In this document: positions 42,104 through 50,379 of the stretch, one piece after another | Position numbering within the stretch: the stretch's first letter is position 1 | Layout of the letters: each line of letters opens with the position of its first letter | From: Gemmobacter sp. | GTDB lineage: Bacteria; Pseudomonadota; Alphaproteobacteria; Rhodobacterales; Rhodobacteraceae | Direction: 5' to 3' | Length of the DNA: 53,300 bases | NCBI RefSeq assembly: GCF_034676705.1 | Contig: NZ_JAUCBS010000004.1 | Coordinates: 1 to 53,300, forward strand | Translations under genes and position numbers: made by a program | The notes under the pieces: model-generated | Seen by the model: the letters and a program-made list of their open reading frames with translations, nothing else | Told to the model about the DNA's origin: nothing | Databases searched by the model: none

Positions 42104-42976
42104 TCATGCCGGCGCATCCACCAATGGCTTCAGACTCACACCGTTCTCACGCAGGGCAGCGTCGATCCGGCTGAACACCTCGTTGCGGCAGGCCATCTCG
42201 CGGTCATGCTGGGGAACCCAGTATTTCACGCGATAGGTGATGCCCTGCGGCACGAACACCGCCACCTGCACTTCGGGCGGTTTGCCGGTGGCGATGGCCT
42301 CCGCACCCGCAAGCGCTTGAGTTATCAGTGTCCGGGCCTCGGCGACCGGAAGCGTGACCGGCAATGTCAACTCGGCATGGTCGCGATATTCCGGCCGGGG
42401 CGCGCTATAATTGGTGATTCTCTGGCGAGAAATCTGGCTGTTGGGCAAGATCACATGAGTGCTGTCGCGAGTGATCAGGCGTGTGCTGCGCCAGCCGATC
42501 TCCTGCACCCGCCCCTGCGCCAGCCCATCGATTGCAACCCAGTCCCCGATGCGGAACGGCGCCTCGAGCCCGAGTGCGAGGCCAGAGAACGTGTCGGCGA
42601 CAACGTTGCGGATGGCAAAACCCAGCACCGCCAGCACAAGGCCTGAGCCGGTCAGGATCCCGGACAGATCCTGCCGGAAAAACAGCGACAGGCTGGCAAG
42701 CGTGGCGGCGGCAAAGAGGGCCACGCGAAACAGGTCCAGCGCCACTTTCGGCACCGGGCGCCGTCCCTTGCGGCGGCGGGTCAGGCGCGCGGACGAAAGT
42801 GCATGCAGAAGATGCGCGCCAAGGAACAATGCGCCCGAAAGGGCGGTGTTACGCAACGGCTCCCACCATGCGGCGCCGCCCTCGAACATGGCAAGCAGGA
42901 CTTCGCCGAACAGCGCGAACAGCAGCAGGGCCAGCAATGCTCCGATCTGAAGTGCAGGGGTATCGGGCCGGATCAT
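42104..42976 (-). CDS. MscS-family mechanosensitive channel
   Basis: 290 residues from ATG 42976 (MIRPDTPALQIGALLALLLF). Several membrane helices, then the pore helix and beta-domain signature GLALGLEAPFRIGDWVAIDG and RLITRDSTHVILPNSQISRQ. Releases solutes at hypo-osmotic shock. The start overlaps the stop of the upstream small gene by 4 bp (ATGA), so the two are translationally coupled. Confidence 0.92.
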   Translation of the reverse strand: MIRPDTPALQIGALLALLLFALFGEVLLAMFEGGAAWWEPLRNTALSGALFLGAHLLHALSSARLTRRRKGRRPVPKVALDLFRVALFAAATLASLSLFFRQDLSGILTGSGLVLAVLGFAIRNVVADTFSGLALGLEAPFRIGDWVAIDGLAQGRVQEIGWRSTRLITRDSTHVILPNSQISRQRITNYSAPRPEYRDHAELTLPVTLPVAEARTLITQALAGAEAIATGKPPEVQVAVFVPQGITYRVKYWVPQHDREMACRNEVFSRIDAALRENGVSLKPLVDAPA

Positions 42977-43149
42977 TCGCCGTCTCGTTGCATCGGCCGC
43001 CGGCGCATCTCCGGCCTGGGCCGCGGTCGCGTCGGACCCGGTGGCATGCGCGGAAACGGATTCAGGCAGATTGGGCAGCGGTGCGCGGCGGCGCGTGGGA
43101 CTTCTTCGCCGCAGGCATGGCACAGGGCGGGCAAGAGATTGCGATACAT
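42973..43149 (-). CDS. Small double-zinc-ribbon-like protein
   Basis: 58 residues: MYRNLLPALCHACGEEVPRA, then HRCPICLNPFPR, two CxxC knuckles able to bind one zinc ion, followed by a Pro/Arg-rich tail. AAGGA seven bases before ATG 43149 is a good ribosome binding site. Its stop overlaps the MscS start. No known function. Confidence 0.6.
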   Translation of the reverse strand: MYRNLLPALCHACGEEVPRAAAHRCPICLNPFPRMPPGPTRPRPRPEMRRRPMQRDGE

Positions 43150-43363
43150 GGGACTATCCTTTTGGCAGGGCATTGGAACAGGGCATCCTCCCCGGCCCCC
43201 GCCGCCCGCCGAAAGGCAGGGACTAACAGGGCCGGGGCGGAACATGCGCCTGTTCGGCGCGCAGGATCGCTGGCAGGGGATGTGACCCGTTCATGGATAG
43301 ACCTTCATGAGGCGGCACCGCATGGCGGAGCCTAAGCGGGATATGGTTCTTTCTAAAAATATT

Positions 43364-43927
43364 TCAATAGGTTGACTTCTGTTGTGGCTGTGACTTTCGG
43401 CCCGCTTGCCGGAGAGTTCTTTCGGCGCGGAAAGACCGACAGTCAGTAATAAGAGCGGTTTTCTCTGACCGCGTTGCCTGTTTCACCATTAACGATTTGT
43501 CGTAAAAGACGGCAGGATGACTTTTCTCGGCAATGGGCTGAACATGACGATTGCGCCTTGGCATAATACCTTGAATACCCATGCTCTTCATCAGGCGCGC
43601 CACCGTGCATCGCGCGACATCGAAGCCTTCCCGACCAAGCTGTCGCCAGACCTTCCGGACGCCATAGACCCGCCAGTTCTCCTCGAACACGCGAAGGATC
43701 TCGGGGCGCAACGCTTCGTCCTGACGTGCCCGATCCGACAGCCGGGAAGGATCGGCCCGCTTCGCCAGATGATCATAGTAGGTGCACGGGGCGATCGGCA
43801 GCACGTTGCAGATCGGCTCGACCCCGTGATGGATAACGATGTCCAGCCCCTCTGCCGTCAGCGGGTCGACAGCCCACCGGGTCCAGCTGTCGCAATGCAG
43901 ATCCGCAACGACGGCGATCAGGCTCAT
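43364..43927 (-). pseudogene. Metallophosphoesterase start fused to IS3 OrfB fragment
   Basis: The frame opens MSLIAVVADLHCDSWTRWAV, the metal-binding start of a calcineurin-like phosphoesterase (DLH motif). After about 30 residues (GLDIVI) it changes in frame to the N-terminal part of an IS3 OrfB (HHGVEPICNVLPIAPCTYYD…VYGVRKVWRQLGREGFDVAR CTVARLMKSMGIQGI). That in turn breaks off and ends in unrelated sequence. Neither part can be functional. Confidence 0.7.
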
Positions 43928-44354
43928 GTGTGCGCTCCGTTCCGTACTTCCTACCGGCCGAGCGCGCTCAGCTGTCCGCGCGAGGCGGACAGGTCACATG
44001 GGGTGTGGACCAGCTTGTTGGTTGTCCAGCATGTATATCAGATTGACGCGCCAAACTCCACCCGGTTATCCGCATAAAGATATGATTTATAAGGATAAAA
44101 AATAGGGAGAAGCCCGAAAACGTCGCAAGCCCTACAAGCCGGTCTACTCAAGCAGGCCTCTCTTTCGGAACCAGAGGCTTAGCTTGTGCGAAAAAAGGTC
44201 GGCGTAGGAATCTCGCAACTCCGGGGCTCCGAAGCCGGGCAGGGAGCCAGAAGAGACCGGGCCGGGTCGCCGCGCGTCATGCGGGGATGATTCGAGGGCG
44301 GCGCGAGATGTGCGACGGCATGTCAGGACCAGCCGGACGGGCGACCAGTTCTGT
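43928..44354. other. Intergenic region with no recognised gene
   Basis: Holds an AT-rich run near 44075-44105 (ATATGATTTATAAGGATAAA) and a GC dyad CTGTCCGCGCGAGGCGGACAG (43972-43992). Weak frames only. It separates the IS3 chimera from the repeat-rich region. Confidence 0.4.
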
Positions 44355-44625
44355 CCCCCTGTTACGCGCTTCAAGCTCGTTACAGGAAAAATCTTATAAA
44401 ATCAATCGTGTAACAGATTACGGGAAAATCCCGGGATAAATGGGTTGTATGCGTGCGCCTATGTGCGCCTGCGTGTGCCTGTATGGGCGTGTGCGCGTGT
44501 ACTTATATATTTATCTTTGTAACACCCATAGATAGATATAGAAACATTCCTTTCTTTTCAATGATTTGCGTCTGTTACAAAGGTCCGTAACAGGGCCGTA
44601 ACGGAGCGTTACTGTAACACGTCTG
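44355..44625. repeat. Origin-like region rich in GTAAC/GTTAC repeats
   Basis: At least eight copies of TGTTAC/GTAACA-like motifs in both orientations: near 44360, 44377, 44409, 44518, 44573, 44587, 44599 and 44608-44620 (the last a dyad GTTACTGTAAC). Between them lie AT-rich DNA (44500-44570) and a long alternating purine-pyrimidine tract (about 44448-44502; GTGCGCC, GTGTGCC, GTGTGCGCGTGTAC). Base composition departs sharply from the surroundings. Looks like binding sites around a replication origin or regulatory hub; function inferred. Confidence 0.5.
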
Positions 44626-44773
44626 ATCGGGGGATTTCAGTCACATGATGTGAGCTGCCGTGCCCCGGTCCGGTGTTCAAGCACCCCCTCGTTGAACAGG
44701 GTCGTCGCGGACCGAGACACTCGGTCGTGAAGGGACGCTCGCCCCCGTCGCTGAGGTGCCACTTGTACCTGAT

Positions 44774-45439
44774 CTACTTTTTTGGGCGATCGTCTGGATG
44801 AACCCAACCCGGGGGTGGATCGTAGTTGGTGGGACGCCTTGCGTAGCCTGACCCGGCTCCGCCCACAATTTGTCTCATGACCGACTTGTCCAAGTGGCCA
44901 TCATTCATCTGAATGGTCTTCTTGGCTAGACTGTGAAGATGTTCTGAACGTTTCCTTCCAGGCGGCACAACAACTGTCAGAGATTTACCGGGAAACTCTT
45001 TCAGGAACATCCTGATCGTAGCTACTTGATCGCTGTCAGCGGTCACCAAGTAAGCATGGTCGTACAGGTCGTGAAAGGCGTCTCGCAAGAGGTGGATCGC
45101 AACATTGATGTCTCCCTCTTTTTCAGATGGGTGCATCCAGGAGCTCGAACAGGCGCGGCAGTCACGCCTCTCATCAACGAAGTGCCCCTTATGTACGGTT
45201 ACGCCCTCCAGCTTCTGAGCCCGTACTAGGGCGTCGTGTCGATCCGCCTTACTACTGTTGGAAGGGTGTCGTGCTGTGCACCAAGTAACGGCGACCAGTT
45301 CCTCCGTTCCCTTGGGTATCAATAAATTACCAATTTTCCAGTAGCTTACCCACTTCAGGTGGGCCTGCCCCAGCTCATCAATCGCATGGTACAAGTTGAA
45401 GCCGTCGATGAAGAACGCTGCGCGAATTTTCCCACTCAT
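44774..45439 (-). CDS. NYN-domain (LabA/DUF88-like) putative RNase
   Basis: 221 residues from ATG 45439. PIN-like NYN fold with its acidic residues in AAFFIDGFNLYHAI, EKEGDINVAIHLLRDA and HAYLVTADSDQVATI. Two Cys (RDCRACSS) may bind metal. Such proteins are metal-dependent RNases, some in defence or toxin settings. Ends with a basic, Pro-rich tail (RRPTNYDPPPGWVHPDDRPK). Lies between the GTAAC-repeat region and a winged-helix gene. Confidence 0.85.
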   Translation of the reverse strand: MSGKIRAAFFIDGFNLYHAIDELGQAHLKWVSYWKIGNLLIPKGTEELVAVTWCTARHPSNSSKADRHDALVRAQKLEGVTVHKGHFVDERRDCRACSSSWMHPSEKEGDINVAIHLLRDAFHDLYDHAYLVTADSDQVATIRMFLKEFPGKSLTVVVPPGRKRSEHLHSLAKKTIQMNDGHLDKSVMRQIVGGAGSGYARRPTNYDPPPGWVHPDDRPKK

Positions 45440-45509
45440 ACCTTGATTTTGGTCTGTCAAGATGCTACCTCACGAACATCAACGCGAAGCGGTTCGCCGC
45501 TAAGCACCT

Positions 45510-45531
45510 CCCCGGCTCCGGCCGGGGTTTT
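45510..45531 (+). terminator. Terminator-like hairpin
   Basis: CCCCGGC-TCCG-GCCGGGG (7-bp stem, 4-base loop) followed by TTTT. Looks like an intrinsic terminator for plus-strand transcription; no plus-strand gene ends just before it. Confidence 0.55.
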
Positions 45532-45742
45532 CATTTGTGGATCATCAGTCTAGCTTAATCAATATATTGTGCTTCTTAAAAGCGCCATAGCATCAAGTAG
45601 ACGCAGACCTACCTCGACTAATCCCATCCGGCTTCAATGAATTCCGGACCGGAAGTTCTCACAGAGATCGCCCAGCATATAGAGAGGCGACCCTGACAAG
45701 CCCCTATGAGAACCGGGAGGCTGAGCGTATATCTGGGTTGAA

Positions 45743-45766
45743 GCCCCGGCGCTGACACGCCGGGGC
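45743..45766 (-). terminator. GC-rich hairpin behind the winged-helix gene
   Basis: GCCCCGGCG-CTGACA-CGCCGGGGC, a perfect 9-bp stem, 62 bp behind the stop of the minus-strand gene at 45829. There is no clear T-run, so it could end transcription or protect the 3' end of the message. Confidence 0.45.
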
Positions 45767-45828
45767 CAGGAGAGAGGGCGCAGTTTCTAGTCTTTGAGGT
45801 GTGGACCCCCGAAGACCCCGTCCGAACG

Positions 45829-46359
45829 CTACCCGAGAGGATGCTGGTTTGGACCCAGCTCCTCTTCTCCATCTCTGCGCCGACGCCTGATCTGGTAGTC
45901 GGCATCTTTCTTCGCCAGCGCTCCGAGTTTTTCGACAAGAGGCGCCGGATCGAGATACGTGGGGCCACGCGGATCCTTTTCACGGACGAGAAGCCCAAGC
46001 TCTTCAAGTTGTTGGAGCGAACGCTGTACTGTGCGAGGGGTCACCCCCATCCGTTTTGCGATAGTTGTGGATCGCGGGAACGGTTTCTTCTCCGGATACC
46101 ACCAATGCATAAGAACGTTCAGCAGCACGGCGAGGTCAGTTGGCGATAGCCCAAGCTCAGACTGATACTTGAGCAGGAGGTCAGGCACGGCCTGGAACCC
46201 CGCTACGCTGGCCTCGCCATACTTGGCATAGACCACCGAGCCGACCGTAAGGCCGGCGGCTGAAGAGACTGTCGCTGATTCCATGCTTATCGCCATGTCG
46301 ATCAAAATACGAAGATGAGATCGTTTTACAAGATATCTGTTTAAAAGAGCGACACTCAT
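45829..46359 (-). CDS. Winged-helix DNA-binding protein, possibly replication-related
   Basis: 176 residues (an internal ATG at 46296 would give 155). The middle has a winged helix-turn-helix: GLSPTDLAVLLNVLMHWWYP, then STTIAKRMGVTPRTVQRSLQ and QLEELGLLVREKDPRG. The end is basic. This layout occurs in plasmid regulators and small replication proteins. Its own promoter carries GCGACA/TGTCGC repeats (46268-46395), likely its binding sites. With the origin-like region 1.2 kb away it could be part of a second, degenerate replicon. Confidence 0.7.
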   Translation of the reverse strand: MSVALLNRYLVKRSHLRILIDMAISMESATVSSAAGLTVGSVVYAKYGEASVAGFQAVPDLLLKYQSELGLSPTDLAVLLNVLMHWWYPEKKPFPRSTTIAKRMGVTPRTVQRSLQQLEELGLLVREKDPRGPTYLDPAPLVEKLGALAKKDADYQIRRRRRDGEEELGPNQHPLG

Positions 46360-46472
46360 GTCGTTTTTTGTGCGACATCAGCGTCGCTGGCCTATCTTCG
46401 CACCCAAATCCTACTCAAAACGGTCGTTTTTGACCGGACCACCCTGCCCCACTGGATTTCAACGAGTTGACC

Positions 46473-46522
46473 GGGACAAAAACCCATGACAAAACCGAAG
46501 TGGTTTTGGGAGGGTTTTGTCC
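46473..46522. promoter_or_regulatory. Candidate res site of the adjacent resolvase
   Basis: GGGACAAAAACCC (46473-46485) and GACAAAACC (46488-46496) are mirrored by GGTTTTGGGAGGGTTTTGTCC (46502-46522), giving a nested palindrome centred at about 46498. It ends just at the resolvase start codon. Serine resolvases usually bind dyads upstream of their own gene and so also repress it. Confidence 0.6.
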
Positions 46523-47065
46523 ATGATCTTGGGGTACGCGCGGGTGTCGACCCGAGACCAGAACCTCGACGGCCAACGCGACGCCCTCGCCGCCGCCGGG
46601 GCCGAACGGATTTTCGCAGACACGATCACCGGGACTGCCCGGGCCCGACCCGAACTGGACCGGCTCCTGTCGGAGCTCCGGTCCGGGGATGTGGTCGTCG
46701 TGACGAAGTATGACCGCCTAGCCCGGAGCCTGAAAGATCTCCTCGAGATCGTCGAGTTGATCCAGGCGAAGGGCGCGGGTTTCCGGTCCCTGGGGGAGGA
46801 TATCGACACCACCACCCCCGCGGGACGGCTGATCTTTCACGTTTTCGCATCGATCGCCCAGTTTGAGCGCGAGCGGATCGTGGAGCGGACGAAGGAGGGG
46901 CTCGAGGCGGCTCGGAGGCGGGGCCGGGTCGGAGGCAGGCCCCCTGCCCTCTCACCCGCCCAGAAAGCGGAGGTGAAGCGGATGCGCGACGAGGAGCACC
47001 GCCCGATCCCCGAGATCGCCGCGCTGTTCAAGGTCAGCGAGAAGACGGTCCGGAGGGCGACGTGA
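46523..47065 (+). CDS. Serine recombinase / Tn3-type resolvase
   Basis: 180 residues from ATG 46523, with GGGAGG eleven bases upstream. The N-terminal catalytic domain reads ILGYARVSTRDQNLDGQRDA with the nucleophilic Ser; KYDRLARSLKDL and FASIAQFERERIVERTKEGL are family hallmarks. A short C-terminal HTH (RPIPEIAALFKVSEKTVRRA) binds the site. Intact. Resolves plasmid multimers or cointegrates; no Tn3 transposase is present. Confidence 0.93.
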   Translation: MILGYARVSTRDQNLDGQRDALAAAGAERIFADTITGTARARPELDRLLSELRSGDVVVVTKYDRLARSLKDLLEIVELIQAKGAGFRSLGEDIDTTTPAGRLIFHVFASIAQFERERIVERTKEGLEAARRRGRVGGRPPALSPAQKAEVKRMRDEEHRPIPEIAALFKVSEKTVRRAT

Positions 47066-47126
47066 CCGATGACGGAGCCGAGCGGTCTCGGTTGTTTTGT
47101 TTGGTGGGAAGGATAGAAAGGGTATC

Positions 47127-47825
47127 ATGAATGCGGTGAGCCCCCAAACCGAGTTCGTCGGAGTTGGTCTCTACACGATCAGCGAAGCGGCGAAGCTCCT
47201 GAGATCCAGCCCCCGGACCATCCGGCGGTGGGTGGAGGGGTATTACTATCAGCGAAACGGTGAGAAGGCCCATTCAGCTCCCCTCTGGCAGCCGGACCTG
47301 TCTATAGATGACGGGGTTGAACTCAGCTTCCGCGATCTCATCGAGCTAAGGTTCGTCAGCGCCTTCACGGAGCTAGGCCTGTCCATCCGAACCATCCGAT
47401 CCTGTTTGGATACCGCTCGGGAATGTATCGACTCCGATCGGCCCTTCTCTTCAGGAAAATTCAAGACAGACGGTCGGCGCATCTTCCTCCAAGGAGCGGA
47501 TCACCTGAACGACCCGGTTCTGATCGACCTGAAACGGCGTCAGTACGTGTTCAGCGGCGTAATCGACCGCACCTTCAAGGACCTCGATTTGGAGGATGAC
47601 ATCGTGACCCGGTGGCGACCCTACCGGGGTAAGGACAGCATCGTGATCGATCCGACACGATCCTTCGGTCAGCCGATCTCCTCTGAATTCGGGGTCCCGA
47701 CCATCGTCCTTGCGGAGGCGGTCCAAGCAGAGGGCTCGGTGGCACGGGTCGCCGCACTCTATGAGGTCGATCGAGCGGTGGTGGCGGACGCGGTCCGGTA
47801 TCATGAGGAGCTCGCGGCCGCTTGA
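47127..47825 (+). CDS. DUF433-containing antitoxin
   Basis: 232 residues from ATG 47127. The N-terminal part is a MerR/HTH-like DNA-binding region (GLYTISEAAKLLRSSPRTIR RWVEG); the C-terminal 55 residues look like DUF433 (FGQPISSEFGVPTIVLAEAV…VARVAALYEVDRAVVADAVR). DUF433 proteins are usually about 75-100 residues; this longer, two-domain form occurs next to PIN-like toxins. It overlaps the next gene by 4 bp. Confidence 0.75.
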   Translation: MNAVSPQTEFVGVGLYTISEAAKLLRSSPRTIRRWVEGYYYQRNGEKAHSAPLWQPDLSIDDGVELSFRDLIELRFVSAFTELGLSIRTIRSCLDTARECIDSDRPFSSGKFKTDGRRIFLQGADHLNDPVLIDLKRRQYVFSGVIDRTFKDLDLEDDIVTRWRPYRGKDSIVIDPTRSFGQPISSEFGVPTIVLAEAVQAEGSVARVAALYEVDRAVVADAVRYHEELAAA

Positions 47826-48214
47826 GGGTCATGGTGGATGAAAATCTTCCTCCTCCCCTGGCCCGCGCGCTTGCGGCCCTGTTCGTCGGACAACACGAGG
47901 TCGTTCATCTTCGGGATAGGTTCGGGCCCAAAGTTCAGGATGTTGACTGGCTGACCGCGCTGAACCGTGAGGGCAGTTGGGTCATCCTGTCAGCTGATCG
48001 ACGGATCACGAAGAACAAGTCGGAACAGCGAGTCTTCCACAACTCCAAACATATCGGCTTCTTCTTCGCGCCGGGGCTCCAGAAGGCCTCTATCCTGAAG
48101 AAGATGGAGCGCCTTATGGTCGTGTGGGACACGATCGAGAAGCAGGTCCCGCTCGTCAAAGGGGGATCGATGTTCGAGATTCAAGTGAAGGGAAATCAGC
48201 TGAAGCCCCTCTAA
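47822..48214 (+). CDS. DUF5615 PIN-like toxin
   Basis: 130 residues from TTG 47822, within TTGA of the antitoxin stop; this start gives MRVMVDENLPPPLARALAAL, the usual first strand and acidic residue of DUF5615. ATG 47831 is the alternative but removes part of that strand. A second acidic motif is WVILSADRRITKN. PIN-like fold, probably an RNase neutralised by the DUF433 protein. Slightly longer than average for the family. Confidence 0.8.
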   Translation: MRVMVDENLPPPLARALAALFVGQHEVVHLRDRFGPKVQDVDWLTALNREGSWVILSADRRITKNKSEQRVFHNSKHIGFFFAPGLQKASILKKMERLMVVWDTIEKQVPLVKGGSMFEIQVKGNQLKPL

Positions 48215-48242
48215 ACCGTAGCCCCTAGCACGGATAGCTCGA

Positions 48243-48449
48243 TCAGGTTCTGGGAGGACCCAGCACGTAGTCGACATCATTCGGCTTGTATTTCGGCTTG
48301 AGGCCGATCACGTCCTTACGGAACCCGCGAAATACGAGGTTCTCCCGCTGGAGCTCGGACGGGGAGATCTCGCCCCGGCGGAGCCGCTCTTCATCCCGCT
48401 CCCGGGCGCGGGCCTTCGCGGCTGCTCTGTTCGTGATGATCGCAGACAT
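48243..48449 (-). CDS. Small highly charged hypothetical protein
   Basis: 68 residues. The first half is a charged helix (AAAKARARERDEERLRRGEI), the second ends in DVIGLKPKYKPNDVDYVLGP. No family recognised. It is convergent with the toxin gene and divergent from the Uma2 remnant. Confidence 0.5.
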   Translation of the reverse strand: MSAIITNRAAAKARARERDEERLRRGEISPSELQRENLVFRGFRKDVIGLKPKYKPNDVDYVLGPPRT

Positions 48450-48538
48450 CGCAGTGCTCCCGACTATACTGACAGACGATGCCCCGGATGAGGCGTGTCC
48501 CGCAAGGAGAGGGTTCTGCCGTGCTGTCGAGCCGCCCC

Positions 48539-48711
48539 ATGACCGAGCCTGAATTCGCCGTCTTTCTTCAGGCCCGCGAGAACCGGTGGGAGCTGTTCAA
48601 CGGCCAGCCGGTGATGATGACGCCCACGACCCAGCGTCACGCGGACATAATCGCCAACATCCTCGCGGCATTTCATCACCAACTGCGCGGGACCGGATGT
48701 CGGGCGACCTG
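48539..48711 (+). pseudogene. Uma2-family protein, N-terminal remnant
   Basis: MTEPEFAVFLQARENRWELF NGQPVMMTP…RHADIIANILAAFHHQLRGTGC is the start of a Uma2 family protein (PD-(D/E)xK-like fold, about 190 residues when whole). After CRAT (near 48711) the family match stops and helicase sequence begins in another frame. The catalytic part is missing. Confidence 0.75.
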
Positions 48712-50376
48712 CTCGAGGACAGGCGTCTGGACCGGTACCAGCACGATACGGTTGACGACTGCCTGATCGCGATCGATGAGTTCCACCACGTCTCGGCCGG
48801 GGACGACAACCGGCTGGGCGAGATCCTGCGCCGCCTCCTCGCCCGGGGCCGGGCGCATATCATGGCGATGACCGGGTCCTATTTCCGGGGCGACACGGTC
48901 CCGGTCCTGCGCCCGGAGGATGAGGCGCTGTTCCGGTCGATCACCTACAGCTACTACGAGCAGCTGGACGGGTACCGGTTCCTCAAGAGCCTCGGGATCT
49001 CCTACAGCTTCTACCGGGACAGCTACCTGACCGCGATCCCGGAGGTGCTGAACCCGGACCTCAAGACGATCATCCACATCCCGCACCGCGGCTCCGCCGA
49101 GGCGGTCGACGTGAAGCAGGCGGAGGTGGGGGCGATCCTGCACGCGCTCGGCGAGGTGATCGGCCGGGAGCCGGAGACCGGGTTCGACCTCGTGAAGCTG
49201 CCGGACGGGCGGGTCCTGAAGGTCGCGGACCTGGTCGATGACGTGAAGGAGCGGGACTTCGTCAAGGCGGCCCTGACCAGGGAGATCCTCGGCCCGGACG
49301 GGAGGCGGGACGACGCGGCGGACCGGGCGAAGGTGGACATCATCATCGCGCTCGGGATGGCGAAGGAGGGGTTCGACTGGGTCTGGTGCGAGCACGCCCT
49401 GACCATCGGGTACCGGTCCTCGCTGACCGAGATCGTGCAGATCATCGGCCGCGCCACCCGGGACGCGCCCGGCAAGCGTCATGCCCAGTTCACCAACCTG
49501 GTGGCGGAGCCGGGGGTGGAGACCGGGGTGGTCACGGACGCGGTCAACGACATGCTGAAGGCGATCTCCGGGGCGCTCCTGATGGAGCAGGTCCTCCAGC
49601 CGAACTTCAAGTTCTACCGGCGCGAGGACGGGGACACCCGGCCCCCGGTCGAGGTGGACGATGAGGGCCGGGTCCATATCGGGATCGGCGGGCTGATGCT
49701 GCCCCCGACCGCCCGGGCGCGCGAGATCGTCGAGAACGACATGCATGAGCTGGTCGCCAAGGCGTGCCAGCAGATCGACCGGCGCACCGTGGCGGATGAC
49801 GTGGCGCCGGAGGTGGCGACCCAGCTGATCCTGACCGACATCATCGAGAAGAGCTACGAGAACCTGACCCCGGACGAGACGGAGGCGATCCGCCAGGACC
49901 TGGCCGCCCGGATGAACATCGCCGCGATCGCGCGCCGCATGGCGCAGGAGGAGGCGGAGAAGGGGCCCGGGGAGCCGGACGAGGGCGGGACCACGGCCGG
50001 GCCGGACCCGGAGCCGAACGCCCCGGACGCGATGAACCTGATCCGGATGGTGAAGAAGTTCATCAACGTGCGCGAGCTGGACATCGACCTGATCGACTCG
50101 ATCAACCCGTTCCGGGAGGGGTTCGACGTCGCCTCGAAGGCGCTCGACACCCCGCTCCTCCAGCAGATCCAGAGCGCGATGGTCGCGCAGCGGATCCAGA
50201 TGACGGAGGAGGAGGCGCTGGTCCTCTGGCCCCGGATCAAGCGGTTCACCGCCCAGGAGGGGCGCCCCCCGAACCCGCACGCGGCCGACGACCTGGAGCG
50301 CCGGCTGGCGGAGGCGCACGCCTACATCCGGACCAAGAAGGCGGAGCGGCTGCGCGCCGCCCAGGCGGAGGGCTGA
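48712..50376 (+). pseudogene. SF2 DEAD/DEAH-type helicase lacking its N-terminus
   Basis: About 555 residues in one clean frame but no own start. The first visible motif is II, AIDEFHHVS; motif III-like AMTGSYFRGD follows, and motif VI appears as IVQIIGRATRDAPG. The Walker A part and motif Ia are gone, cut at the Uma2 junction. The C-terminal 200 residues are acidic and unlike known domains. Extreme GC and a marked preference for G/C-ending codons set it apart. The nuclease gene follows after 3 bp, so this was a two-gene helicase-nuclease operon, possibly for DNA defence. Confidence 0.75.
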
Positions 50377-50379
50377 TCC

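Noticed and set aside
44144..44374. A 76-codon minus-strand frame before the GTAAC-repeat region
   Set aside because: No motif, poor start context and unusual composition; likely chance.
44448..44502. The GT/GC-rich tract as a CRISPR array
   Set aside because: Units are 7-10 bp and irregular, without spacers of constant size and without cas genes nearby.
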